This document shows, in pieces, positions 14,756 through 22,473 of a DNA stretch of 31,006 bases (the first letter of the stretch is position 1; each line of letters begins with the position of its first letter). The translations under genes were made by a program, and so were the position numbers. The stretch lies in contig CAZRUM010000010.1 of NCBI GenBank assembly GCA_964603435.1, positions 1 through 31,006 on the forward strand, read 5' to 3'. The notes beneath the pieces are model-generated. The model ran no database searches and was not told the origin of the DNA. It worked only from the letters and a program-made list of their open reading frames with translations. This stretch comes from CAZRUM01 sp964603435. Its GTDB lineage: Bacteria; Patescibacteriota; Patescibacteriia; Magasanikbacterales; UBA922.

Positions 14756-15553
14756 TTATAAATCAATTTTAGCACCGCTTTTGTCACGATGATAATGTCC
14801 AAACTCTTTTATTTTATTGGCTAGTTCGCGTTTGACTACTGGACCTTGTTTGCACATACAAATCCCCAGATCGTCCACGGCACATTGACCGCAAACACCA
14901 ATGCCACATTTCATGTGGCGTTCAATACTGACTTCACAGTCCGTTTCTTTTTCATTACAAAGATCTAATACTTTCTTTTCCATAAGTTCTGGACCACAAG
15001 TACAGCTGATAGAATTTTTATCAATTAACTCTGGAAGTAGATCAGTAATAAAACCTTTGTGTCCTTTACTGCCGTCATCAGTTGAGATGTGCATGTTTAC
15101 ATTTGATAATTTTTCCATTCGGGTTTCAAACAGTAATAAATCTTTATTTCTGGCACCCATACAAAAATCAATTGTCACTTTTTCTTTTTTTTGAAGTTCC
15201 TCAGCTAGGAATCCTAGTGGGGCTGCCCCATAGCCACCAGCTACCATTATATAGTGTGTATTGTCTTTTACAGAGAAGCTAGTACCATAAGGACCACTTA
15301 TTCCAACTCTGTCACCCTCATTCATTTCAAATAGCTTTCCTGTCATTGGGCCGCGTTTGAAAATTGTTAGACCAAAACTCTCCCCATTATCAAAACCTAC
15401 GGAAAATGGTTTTTGATCGACACCTGGTACCCAGAGCATAACAAATTGTCCTGGTTTGGAGCTAAGTTCATAATCAAAATAAAAAGTTTTGACAGAAGGA
15501 TTTTCTTCTACTATTCTGGTTATTTTTAATTGTTTTGGTGAATCATTTTTCAT
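14756..15553 (-). CDS. pyrK: Dihydroorotate dehydrogenase electron-transfer subunit
   Basis: FAD and [2Fe-2S] subunit that passes electrons from class 1B PyrD to NAD+. About 265 aa. Seen: a ferredoxin-reductase-like beta barrel (KPGQFVMLWVPG, QKPFSVG), the NAD-binding MVAGGYGAAPLGFLAEEL, the CTCGPELM turn and the cluster motif CGIGVCGQCAVDDLGICMC (four Cys). I chose ATG 15553, which follows the pyrD stop (15557-15555) by one nt; a start at 15583 would add ten unlikely residues and overlap pyrD. The pairing with the adjacent PyrD defines the heterotetrameric enzyme. Confidence 0.93.
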   Translation of the reverse strand: MKNDSPKQLKITRIVEENPSVKTFYFDYELSSKPGQFVMLWVPGVDQKPFSVGFDNGESFGLTIFKRGPMTGKLFEMNEGDRVGISGPYGTSFSVKDNTHYIMVAGGYGAAPLGFLAEELQKKEKVTIDFCMGARNKDLLLFETRMEKLSNVNMHISTDDGSKGHKGFITDLLPELIDKNSISCTCGPELMEKKVLDLCNEKETDCEVSIERHMKCGIGVCGQCAVDDLGICMCKQGPVVKRELANKIKEFGHYHRDKSGAKIDL

Positions 15554-15554
15554 A

Positions 15555-16463
15555 TTAGTTGTGAATACAGCCACGAATTTCATTGAGTGAATTAATACCT
15601 TCTTCTTTCATGATGACTTCCATTTCAGCTATAATTTTTTCAAAAGCATTGTCACCACGGAAATAAACTGCTGAGCCAACACCAAGTAAGGTAGCACCGG
15701 CCATTACCATAGCAAGAGCATCTTCACCTGTAGTGATACCACCAGTACCGATGATAGGAATTTTTACAGATTTATAAACATCATGAACAAATTTTAGAGC
15801 TACTGGAAATAAAGCTGGACCAGAAACACCACCAACTTTGTTATGTAAAATAGGGTATTTTGCTCTAACATCAATTGCCATACCAGCAATTGTATTGCCA
15901 GCTGTGATTGCGTCTGCTCCAGCTGACTCAGCCGCTTTTGCAATTTCGCTTATATTCCAAACGCCAGGGGCAAGTTTGATTGAGATTGGCACTTTTGATA
16001 CTTCTTTGACTTTGGCAGTAATTGTCTTTATTGCTTCTGCAGAATAAGCAAAAGGTGTGCCAAATTCTGTGCCAACATTAGGGCAAGATACATTCACTTC
16101 CAATAAATCTATCGGAGCTTGGTTTATTAGTTTTGCAGCCTCTACAAAACCTTCTGTGGAACCAGCGCCAATGCTACCAATAAGTGGAGCACCAGAAATT
16201 TCTTTGAATTTTTTAATTTCCTCGATCGAATTTTCTATACCAGGCCCAGATAAGCCAACGGCATTAATAAAATAATGCTCAGTTCCAAACATTGTCGGAT
16301 TTGGGTGTCCAGATCGTTTTTCTTTGAAAAGTGTTTTTAGTGTGACTCCTCCGCAACCATTTTTTACAGTATTAGCCATACCAGAGGCAGAGACACCTAA
16401 AATACCAGAAGCTAAGACGATTGGATTTTTGAATTGTTTTCCTAGGAAGTTTGTTTTTAACAT
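15555..16463 (-). CDS. pyrD: Dihydroorotate dehydrogenase, class 1B catalytic subunit
   Basis: Oxidises dihydroorotate to orotate with FMN. 302 aa, normal. The class 1 catalytic Cys is in NVSCPNVGTEFGT; other marks are NPIVLASG near the start, KTLFKEKRSGHPNPT, SIKLAPGV and the FMN phosphate site IIGTGGITTGEDALAMVMAGA. The next gene encodes PyrK, so the enzyme is the NAD-linked 1B type. A GTAAAGACGC palindrome (16477-16503) sits 14 nt before the ATG inside the cluster and might reduce or modulate read-through; that is inference. Confidence 0.95.
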   Translation of the reverse strand: MLKTNFLGKQFKNPIVLASGILGVSASGMANTVKNGCGGVTLKTLFKEKRSGHPNPTMFGTEHYFINAVGLSGPGIENSIEEIKKFKEISGAPLIGSIGAGSTEGFVEAAKLINQAPIDLLEVNVSCPNVGTEFGTPFAYSAEAIKTITAKVKEVSKVPISIKLAPGVWNISEIAKAAESAGADAITAGNTIAGMAIDVRAKYPILHNKVGGVSGPALFPVALKFVHDVYKSVKIPIIGTGGITTGEDALAMVMAGATLLGVGSAVYFRGDNAFEKIIAEMEVIMKEEGINSLNEIRGCIHN

Positions 16464-16476
16464 AATTTTCTATATT

Positions 16477-16503
16477 CAGAGACGCACCAAGGTGCGTCTT
16501 TAC
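16477..16503. repeat. GTAGAGACGC-family palindrome upstream of pyrD
   Basis: Read on the minus strand GTAAAGACGCACC pairs with GGTGCGTCTCTGA. The arm matches the ftsH terminator palindrome at 1453-1480, while the centre differs. It has no long T tract on the minus strand, so it is a weak terminator at most. Confidence 0.7.
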
Positions 16504-16517
16504 TTTATATTGGTATT

Positions 16518-17477
16518 TTACACTACTTCGCCTTCCTTCTCAAGCATCCAAAGTATCATGGCTTTTTGAACATGCATTCTATTTTCAGCTTGGTCGTAGA
16601 TTGCAGAATTTTTGTGATCTACAGCGTCACGAGTGATTTCATAATCAATGTGACAAGGCATACAATGCATTATACCGGCCTCTGGGCAATAAGTATCTAT
16701 CATTTTAGCGTTCACTTGATACGGCATGAAAGTGTCCACTCTTTTTTGATATTCTGTCTCAAATTCAGGAGCCACTTTTCCATCTTTAAAAAATTCCATA
16801 TCAATCCAGGTATCAGTGTGTACGTAATTTGTATCTTTTAGAGCTTCTTCTAAATCACGAGTTCTTTTGATCATTCCACTATCATTAGATGTTTTATTCA
16901 ATTCTTCATCGACGCTAGGTTCATTGACTAATGGAGCAACAATGGACATTTCTGTACCCAATTTAGCACAAATTACCTGAAGGGAGTTTGAAACATTATT
17001 TTCAATACCTAAATAAGTCATTTTTTTGAGGTTTTCCAGACCATTCGAATGTTCAATCATTGTTAAAAAGTCGCCTAAGGCTTGGGCGGGATGATATTTT
17101 TCACTACAAGCATCAATTACTGGTACCTGGTTGATTGAAGCGGCAGTAATTACGTTATCAGCTTTTAGTGCTCTAAACATTAAGATGTGTGAGTAGCGCA
17201 TTATAGCATTAATTTCATCAATAAACTCAGCACCGATAGACATTTGAGAAGTTCTACCATCAAGATAAATCGCATGTCCTCCAAGTTCTGTCATAGCAGC
17301 TTCAAAAGATAATCTAGTTCTGGTAGAAGTTTTTTGGAATAACATCACCATGGTTTGGTTGTGTAGAATATCAACACTTTCCCCAGCTTTTCTTTTTGCT
17401 TTTAATTTTTGAGCTAGTTCCAAAATAGTTAAAATGTCTTCTTTGGACTGTTCTTTTAGAGAGATGAGGTGTCTCAT
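16518..17477 (-). CDS. Ornithine carbamoyltransferase-like transcarbamylase, substrate uncertain
   Basis: Aspartate/ornithine carbamoyltransferase superfamily, 319 aa. The carbamoyl-phosphate site is complete: STRTR at residues 51-55, the HPAQALGD motif and HCMP (HCLP in OTCase). This fits OTCase better than PyrB, which is encoded separately at 19759-20685. The second-substrate loop is odd: where OTCase has DVWVSMGE, this protein has DTWIDMEFF, losing the Ser and Gly of the SMG loop. The gene sits between pyrC and pyrD and no arginine gene is in the window. It may be a true OTCase in an unusual place, or an enzyme with another amine substrate, such as putrescine-type or YgeW-like relatives. 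The carbamoyl-transfer role is confident; the acceptor is not. Confidence 0.8.
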   Translation of the reverse strand: MRHLISLKEQSKEDILTILELAQKLKAKRKAGESVDILHNQTMVMLFQKTSTRTRLSFEAAMTELGGHAIYLDGRTSQMSIGAEFIDEINAIMRYSHILMFRALKADNVITAASINQVPVIDACSEKYHPAQALGDFLTMIEHSNGLENLKKMTYLGIENNVSNSLQVICAKLGTEMSIVAPLVNEPSVDEELNKTSNDSGMIKRTRDLEEALKDTNYVHTDTWIDMEFFKDGKVAPEFETEYQKRVDTFMPYQVNAKMIDTYCPEAGIMHCMPCHIDYEITRDAVDHKNSAIYDQAENRMHVQKAMILWMLEKEGEVV

Positions 17478-17489
17478 ATATATTATGAA

Positions 17490-18671
17490 TTATGAATAAA
17501 TTTTATCATTTAAAATTGTAGCTACAGGCCAGCCTTTCAATTTGTATCCAGCAAAAGGGGACCAGCCGCATTTGGTTTTTAGATTTTTGTTTTCTATTTC
17601 TTTTTTTAAATCCAGATTAACTATTACCCAATCATTATTGTCTTCTAGATTAAATATTTTTTGTGGATTTGTTCTGGTTAGTTCTACAATGCTTTCTAAA
17701 CTTATTCTGCCTTCGTTATGGGCATTGAGCAGAAGTGACAAGTAAGTTTCAATACCAGGGATTCCAGAAGGAGAATTTGGATAGGCTTTAGCTTTTTCTT
17801 CTAGAGTGTGTGGGGCGTGATCTGTTCCAATAGTATCTACTGTGCCGTCGGCAATACCTTCCCATAGCGCATCGTTGTCTGCTTTTGTACGAAGAGGAGG
17901 ATTCATCTGGACTTTGCTATCAAGTTTGGTATAGTCATTTTCATTTAGAAATAAATGATGAGGTGTGACTTCGGCATAGACTTTTACACCTTCCTTTTTT
18001 GCTTGTTTTACCAAATCAACCTCTTCTTTCGTGCTCAAGTGTAGAATATATAAAGTTGTATTATGTTTTTTTGCCAGCTCGATTGCTTGTTTAACAGCTT
18101 TTATAGCAGCCTCGCGTGGACGAATTTTGGAATGATCAGAAATTGTTGGATTCTGAATTTTTGCTTGCGTCTTTTTGATGATTTCTTCGTCTTCGGCGTG
18201 AACAGCGATTGGAAGATTTAATTCATTAGCCAGAGCAAACCATTTATCTTGAGTTTCTTTGTCATCAACTAATAAATTGCCAGTACTAGAGCCCATAAAA
18301 AGTTTGATGGCTTTAATTTTATCTTTTACTTTTCGGGCTTCCTCAAAATTATTATTTGTGGCTCCAAAGTACAGCCCGTAGTGTAAAGGTATGTTTATTT
18401 CATCTAGTTGTCCCTCAATTAATTTTATTTTTTCTGCCAGGTGCTGATAGCTGATAGCTGAAGGCTGATTGTTAGGCATATCAAGTACTGTTGTCACCCC
18501 ACCAGCTATAGCAGCCTGACTAGCAGTAGTCCAGTCTTCCTTATATTCATGCCCTGGAGTTCTAAAATGAACGTGAGGGTCAACTAAGGCTGGAAGAGCC
18601 ATAAGATTGCCAGTTAGAGTTTCTGGTAGGTCTAGTTCTATGGTTTTATTGTTGTAAGTAGGTATTAGCAT
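17490..18671 (-). CDS. pyrC: Dihydroorotase
   Basis: Cyclises carbamoyl-aspartate to dihydroorotate; zinc amidohydrolase. 393 aa from ATG 18671. Seen: DPHVHFRTPG (HxH metal ligands), LDMPNNQPS, the Lys region KAIKLFMGSSTGN, AVHAEDE, YILHLSTKEE, TPHHL and GTDHAPHT with the catalytic Asp. This is the long dihydroorotase form, not the short E. coli form. I took ATG 18671 over an upstream TTG. The start abuts the -35 box of the opposite-strand cassette at 18677, so the cassette entered right at the 5' end of pyrC. Any pyrC transcript must cross it or start inside it. Confidence 0.94.
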   Translation of the reverse strand: MLIPTYNNKTIELDLPETLTGNLMALPALVDPHVHFRTPGHEYKEDWTTASQAAIAGGVTTVLDMPNNQPSAISYQHLAEKIKLIEGQLDEINIPLHYGLYFGATNNNFEEARKVKDKIKAIKLFMGSSTGNLLVDDKETQDKWFALANELNLPIAVHAEDEEIIKKTQAKIQNPTISDHSKIRPREAAIKAVKQAIELAKKHNTTLYILHLSTKEEVDLVKQAKKEGVKVYAEVTPHHLFLNENDYTKLDSKVQMNPPLRTKADNDALWEGIADGTVDTIGTDHAPHTLEEKAKAYPNSPSGIPGIETYLSLLLNAHNEGRISLESIVELTRTNPQKIFNLEDNNDWVIVNLDLKKEIENKNLKTKCGWSPFAGYKLKGWPVATILNDKIYS

Positions 18672-18676
18672 AATAC

Positions 18677-18705
18677 TTGACAAACTTAGTTATTTATGGT
18701 ATATT
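18677..18705 (+). promoter_or_regulatory. Promoter of the 18781-19089 cassette
   Basis: TTGACA (18677-18682), 17-nt spacer, TATATT (18700-18705) with a TGG extension. Expected start near 18712. It faces away from pyrC. Confidence 0.88.
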
Positions 18706-18722
18706 CGGTTTGACTTTATTAC

Positions 18723-18776
18723 TTGAGCAGAATAGAATCAAGAACGTCTTGGTTTCTCCTGCTCAACGCAGGAGGG
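18723..18776 (+). promoter_or_regulatory. Leader with two mutually exclusive hairpins, one hiding the ribosome binding site
   Basis: Fold 1: TTGAGCAG (18723-18730) pairs with CTGCTCAA (18759-18766), enclosing a second imperfect stem at 18734-18757; AGGAGGG (18770-18776) stays free. Fold 2: CTCCTGC (18756-18762) pairs with GCAGGAG (18768-18774) and buries the Shine-Dalgarno. Both use CTGC at 18759-18762, so they cannot coexist. This is a plausible translational switch; no ligand is suggested by the sequence. Confidence 0.5.
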
Positions 18777-18780
18777 AACC

Positions 18781-19089
18781 ATGACCACGGCCAAGGGAGA
18801 TCACGTATGTAGCTATTGTCAGGAGCGTCGACAGAATCTGGAAGAGGATCTTGTTCACGACTCACTGTGCCCAGAGCTTAATCCAGAGTTGTTGGACAGT
18901 CCTAAGTTGTTGTCCAAGTGGCGGGAAGGTTTTGACTACGGCTGGCACGACAACTATTATAGATGGTGGGAAGACCGCCATCCTTCCCCCGCCTGCAGTG
19001 CTTTCATAATGGGCTATCGGGTTGGGAAGGCCTTGATAGACGAGATGATCAATCAGGCCGCAGAAGAAAGAGCTTCTTGGGAATACTAA
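18781..19089 (+). CDS. Hypothetical CxxC protein in a GC-rich cassette inside the pyrimidine cluster (102 aa)
   Basis: Not recognised. It starts with CSYCQE (CxxC at residues 10-13) followed by HDSLC, so a small zinc site of the CxxC-H-C type is possible. The second half is aromatic and glycine-patterned (WREGFDYGWHDNYYRWWEDR, then AFIMGYRVGKALIDEMI), which loosely recalls GxxxG helices of small RNA-binding or ribosome-associated proteins; I would not assign a family. The ATG follows AGGAGGG by 4 nt. It has its own consensus promoter, a structured leader and a terminator at 19128-19165. It runs opposite to pyrI and pyrC on either side. GC-rich codons mark it as likely acquired. Confidence 0.8.
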   Translation: MTTAKGDHVCSYCQERRQNLEEDLVHDSLCPELNPELLDSPKLLSKWREGFDYGWHDNYYRWWEDRHPSPACSAFIMGYRVGKALIDEMINQAAEERASWEY

Positions 19090-19127
19090 CTATAAGGAGG
19101 TGTAGCCTGGACTATGTTCGGGCTCCC

Positions 19128-19165
19128 AAAAAAGCAACTTATAAAATGGGTTGTTTTTTATTTTT
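19128..19165. terminator. Bidirectional terminator between the cassette and pyrI
   Basis: AAAAAAGCAAC, loop, GGTTGTTTTTT, with T tracts on both strands. It ends the plus cassette gene and overlaps the last codons of pyrI on the minus strand, so pyrI transcription should stop here. Confidence 0.85.
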
Positions 19166-19631
19166 AGTTATTTTTATATTCCGTTATCTCTTCTTCAGCA
19201 AAAGTTTTTTCACAATAATTACATTTTAATTTTATGTCTTTTCCTTCCTGATTAATATGGAATTTACTATCCATGATTTCATTATTGGTAATACAGTTTG
19301 GATTAGGACAGACAATTACATATTCTATTGTTTCTGGCATTTCAGTAGGGAATTTTTTTACAACGTCATAATTTTCTATAATATTGATAGTAGCTTTTGG
19401 AGCAAAGATAGCTACACGATTAATTTCTTCCGGAGTTAATTCTCTGCCTTCTACTTTTATAATATCTTTATATTTGTCAGCTTTACTTGGTAAATTTAGT
19501 CCAAGGGTAACAGTTTTATTATGTTCTGCTAGATTTAGCAGACGAACTATTTTTAGAGCGTGACCAGAAGTAATATGGTCAATTACAGTTCCATTTTTAA
19601 TGGCAGCTACAGATAAAGTTTTGCTATGCAT
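19164..19631 (-). CDS. pyrI: Aspartate carbamoyltransferase regulatory chain
   Basis: Allosteric nucleotide-binding, zinc-containing subunit of ATCase. 155 aa, typical. The N-terminal effector domain reads VAAIKNGTVIDHITSGHALK; the C-terminal zinc site has Cys in CPNPNC (Cx4C) and CNYC (Cx2C), the same spacing as in E. coli PyrI. It follows pyrB on the same strand, separated by about 130 nt of repeat-like sequence. Its presence means that ATCase here is probably the feedback-regulated c6r6 type. The terminator at its end separates it from pyrC. Confidence 0.96.
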   Translation of the reverse strand: MHSKTLSVAAIKNGTVIDHITSGHALKIVRLLNLAEHNKTVTLGLNLPSKADKYKDIIKVEGRELTPEEINRVAIFAPKATINIIENYDVVKKFPTEMPETIEYVIVCPNPNCITNNEIMDSKFHINQEGKDIKLKCNYCEKTFAEEEITEYKNN

Positions 19632-19641
19632 ATATTTTTTA

Positions 19642-19755
19642 ATTCTGAGCGTAACGAAGAATCTCGTTGTCCTCGCAAAAATACGCTTTTTTATAATTAA
19701 TTAATTTATATAAGACGGGATCCTTCACAATGCTTCGCTTGTTCAGGATTTATAT
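19642..19755. repeat. Degenerate palindromic repeats between pyrI and pyrB
   Basis: The first part (19642-19666) is ATTCTGAGCG then TAACGAAGAATCTCG, akin to dispersed repeats of the ATTCCGAGCGAAG type at 25472-25607. The second (about 19713-19755) is an imperfect palindrome with GGATCCTTCAC against GTTCAGGATT. No gene fits. Confidence 0.5.
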
Positions 19756-19758
19756 GAA

Positions 19759-20685
19759 TTACTTTAGTTTACCTAAAACTAAACCAAGCAAAGCTTGCCT
19801 AACATAAAGTCCATTTTCGGCTTGCTCGAAATAATAAGCATGTTTGGTTTTATCAACTGCTGGAGTAATCTCATTTACCCTTGGTAGTGGATGCATAACA
19901 CGCATGTTTGGTTTTACTTTGGCGAGCATTCCAGAATTTAAGACAAAGGTATTTTTCACATGTTCGTATTCCATAGGGTCAGCAAATCTTTCTGCTTGGA
20001 TTCTGGTCATGTATAGAATATCAACCTTGTTAATTATGTTTTCAATTTTATTATGTAGAGAAAATTTTACTCCAGCCTTTTTAAGTTCGTTTTGGATATA
20101 CTCTGGCATTTGTAAAATATCGGGAGCCACAAAATATAATTTTACATCAAATTTTGACAGAGCCTGAGCTAGAGAGTGAGTAGTGCGACCATATTTTAAG
20201 TCTCCTGCAATCGCAATCGTGAGACCATTTAATTTTTTCTGGCATTCTTTAATAGTAAAGAGATCAAGTAGGGTTTGAGTAGGGTGTTGATTGGCGCCGT
20301 CGCCACCATTAAGAACGGGTTTATTGGTAGCTTCACTAGCTCGACGAGAAGCACCTTCCAGAGGGTGTCTCATAGCAATAACATCAGCATACTGACCAAT
20401 AATTTTCATGGCATCCCAAGTAGTTTCGCCTTTTTTGGCAGAACTTACTTTGCCGTCAGCAAAGCCCATGACAGACCCCCCCAGTCTTTCCATGGCAGTT
20501 TCAAAGGAAAGGCGGGTTCTAGTGGATGGTTCAAAAAAACAACTGGCCATTACTTTTGTCTTGAGCAAATTTGGCTGAGGTTTTTTTTTGAGCTCCTCGG
20601 CATGTTTTAAAATGTACAGCATGTCTGTTTTTGATAGGTCATTTATAGAGATGATGTCTCTGTTTTTGAAATTTGTGCTAGGCAT
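19759..20685 (-). CDS. pyrB: Aspartate carbamoyltransferase catalytic chain
   Basis: Condenses carbamoyl phosphate and aspartate, the first committed pyrimidine step. 308 aa, typical. Seen: STRTR at residues 54-58, the 80s loop around KVSSAKKGET (Ser and Lys), HPLEGASRRA, HPTQTLLDLFTI, the aspartate-contacting YMTRIQAERF, and HPLPRVNEI. Paired with pyrI downstream. A promoter TTGAAA-17-AATAAT ends about a dozen nt before the ATG, so the transcript would be almost leaderless. No carA or carB is in the window. Confidence 0.97.
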   Translation of the reverse strand: MPSTNFKNRDIISINDLSKTDMLYILKHAEELKKKPQPNLLKTKVMASCFFEPSTRTRLSFETAMERLGGSVMGFADGKVSSAKKGETTWDAMKIIGQYADVIAMRHPLEGASRRASEATNKPVLNGGDGANQHPTQTLLDLFTIKECQKKLNGLTIAIAGDLKYGRTTHSLAQALSKFDVKLYFVAPDILQMPEYIQNELKKAGVKFSLHNKIENIINKVDILYMTRIQAERFADPMEYEHVKNTFVLNSGMLAKVKPNMRVMHPLPRVNEITPAVDKTKHAYYFEQAENGLYVRQALLGLVLGKLK

Positions 20686-20697
20686 AGATATAGATTA

Positions 20698-20726
20698 ATT
20701 ATTTAATTTTATTTTTGTTATTTCAA
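20698..20726 (-). promoter_or_regulatory. Probable promoter of pyrB
   Basis: TTGAAA (20726-20721), 17-nt spacer, AATAAT (20703-20698). Expected start near 20691, about 6 nt before the ATG. It lies directly after the gatB terminator. Confidence 0.6.
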
Positions 20727-20753
20727 AAAAAGACCACTCCTGCCGGAGTGGTC
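20725..20753 (-). terminator. Terminator of gatB
   Basis: On the minus strand GACCACTCC, loop, GGAGTGGTC then TTTTTTT. It separates gatB from the pyrimidine cluster. Confidence 0.9.
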
Positions 20754-20840
20754 TCTAGTTATTGATAGTTTGAATTGTGTGGAATTTGTATACCATATTG
20801 GACATATTCTATCATTAATTTGGCTTGTTGCCAAGTGGTA

Positions 20841-22382
20841 CTATGTGGATAGTTTTTCTTTCAAAATCTTCTCCACTACCTCTGGATCAGCACTACCCTC
20901 AGTTGCTTTCATGACCATTCCTATGAGAAATTTAATAACAGGTTCTTTTCCAGCTTTGTACTCTTCAGCCTGTTTGGGGTAACTTTTGATTACCTCGTCT
21001 ACTGCGTCACCGACTTGCCTCTCATCTGAGACCTGACCCCAACCTTTGTCTTCTAAAATATGGGTAGGGTCTCGGTCTTCCTTGGCACCCGCCATGATAA
21101 GGAGAATTTTGTAAGCATTGGTGGAATTTACGCGCCCATTGTAGATTAGAGCAATAAGTTCGGCAAAATTTTCCGCTGTAAAATTTACATCAGTTATATT
21201 TAAGTTTTTATCTTTCAAAACACCCATTAGCTTGCTTGTAATCCAGCCTCCAGCCAGACGAGCGATTTTTTGTGGAACATCTTCGGCTTTATTTTTTGAT
21301 TCAGGCATGGTGTCGAGCCATTCAGTTAGCTCACTTATTACTTGTTCTGTGAAGTCAGCTAGATTTTTGTCTTCAGCAAGTAATTTTGCATCAGAGTAAG
21401 ATAAATCATATTCTTCATGGAATCTTTTTCTTTTGCCCGCAGGTAATTCTGGTAAAGAAATTTTTCCAGCAATAATCTCTGGATGAAACGGTGGAATATC
21501 TGGTTCTGGGAAATAACGATAGTCATCAGCATTTTCTTTGATACGTTGCAAAACAGTTTCTTGTTTTTCTTTGTTCCAACCTCGAGTTTCCTGATCCCAA
21601 CCTTCGCCTTTTTCTAATAATTCAGTTTGTCGTTTTATTTCATATTCAATTCCACGCTCAACTGCCTTAAAGGAATTTAAGTTTTTTAATTCTACTTTAT
21701 TATTTAATTTATAATCTCCCAAAGGTTTTACTATTGCGTCAATAATTTCAAATTTACCAGCTTCTTGTACTGAAATATTGGCTTCGCAACGCATATGACC
21801 TTTTTCCATGTCAGCATCACTAACACCTAGAGCACGGAAAATACTTCGAAGCTCTTGGCAATAAATTTTAGCTTCAGCAGAAGATTTGAAATCTGGATCT
21901 GTCACAATTTCTACTAACGGCGTACCAGCACGATTGAAATCAACCAGAGTGTCGCCCTTGTTACCATGAAGTAGTTTGGCAGTGTCTTCTTCTAGATGAA
22001 CTCTAGTAATACCAATTTTGGCAGTATCTCTCAAATTTTCTTCTAGAGGTAAATCTAAAGTAATTTTACCATGTTCACAGATTGGTTCATCGTATTGAGA
22101 AATCTGATAAGCTTTTGGTAGGTCTGGATAAAAATAATGCTTACGATCAAATTTTGATTTTTCTCTTATACTACAGCCTAAAGCTTTACCAACCAAGACT
22201 GTCCAAGTGATAGCTTGTTTGTTTGGTACGGGCAAGGTACCAGGTTGTCCAGTACAGATTTCGCAGATATTCTTGTTTGCTTCATTTTCATCAGGATTAT
22301 TTTTGCAACCACAAAACATCTTGGATTTAGTTTTTAGCTCCACATGGACTTCCATGCCTATGATTGTTACATATTCTGACAT
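20841..22382 (-). CDS. gatB: Asp-tRNA(Asn)/Glu-tRNA(Gln) amidotransferase subunit B
   Basis: Subunit of GatCAB, which activates misacylated tRNA for amidation. 513 aa against a usual 475-500. Seen: IGMEVHVELKTKSKMFCGC at the start, the zinc Cys in CGC and CEICTGQPGTLP, the tRNA/ATP cradle HYFYPDLPKAYQISQYDEPI, VDFNRAGTPLVEIVTDPD and MRCEANISV, then the YqeY-like tail (DPTHILEDKGWGQVSDE). gatA and gatC are not adjacent in the window. The gene has its own terminator and an AT-rich, Shine-Dalgarno-less leader. Confidence 0.96.
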   Translation of the reverse strand: MSEYVTIIGMEVHVELKTKSKMFCGCKNNPDENEANKNICEICTGQPGTLPVPNKQAITWTVLVGKALGCSIREKSKFDRKHYFYPDLPKAYQISQYDEPICEHGKITLDLPLEENLRDTAKIGITRVHLEEDTAKLLHGNKGDTLVDFNRAGTPLVEIVTDPDFKSSAEAKIYCQELRSIFRALGVSDADMEKGHMRCEANISVQEAGKFEIIDAIVKPLGDYKLNNKVELKNLNSFKAVERGIEYEIKRQTELLEKGEGWDQETRGWNKEKQETVLQRIKENADDYRYFPEPDIPPFHPEIIAGKISLPELPAGKRKRFHEEYDLSYSDAKLLAEDKNLADFTEQVISELTEWLDTMPESKNKAEDVPQKIARLAGGWITSKLMGVLKDKNLNITDVNFTAENFAELIALIYNGRVNSTNAYKILLIMAGAKEDRDPTHILEDKGWGQVSDERQVGDAVDEVIKSYPKQAEEYKAGKEPVIKFLIGMVMKATEGSADPEVVEKILKEKLST

Positions 22383-22430
22383 ATTTTTTATTTAAGACTG
22401 TAAGTATTTTAGCATTATATAGAGGAAATG

Positions 22431-22456
22431 AAAAGACCCTCTAAGGAGGGTCTTTT
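22431..22456. terminator. Terminator of the 22474-23283 gene
   Basis: AAAAGACCCTC, loop, GAGGGTCTTTT. It follows the minus-strand membrane protein gene and precedes gatB. Confidence 0.88.
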
Positions 22457-22473
22457 GGGGTATTTTAATATTT

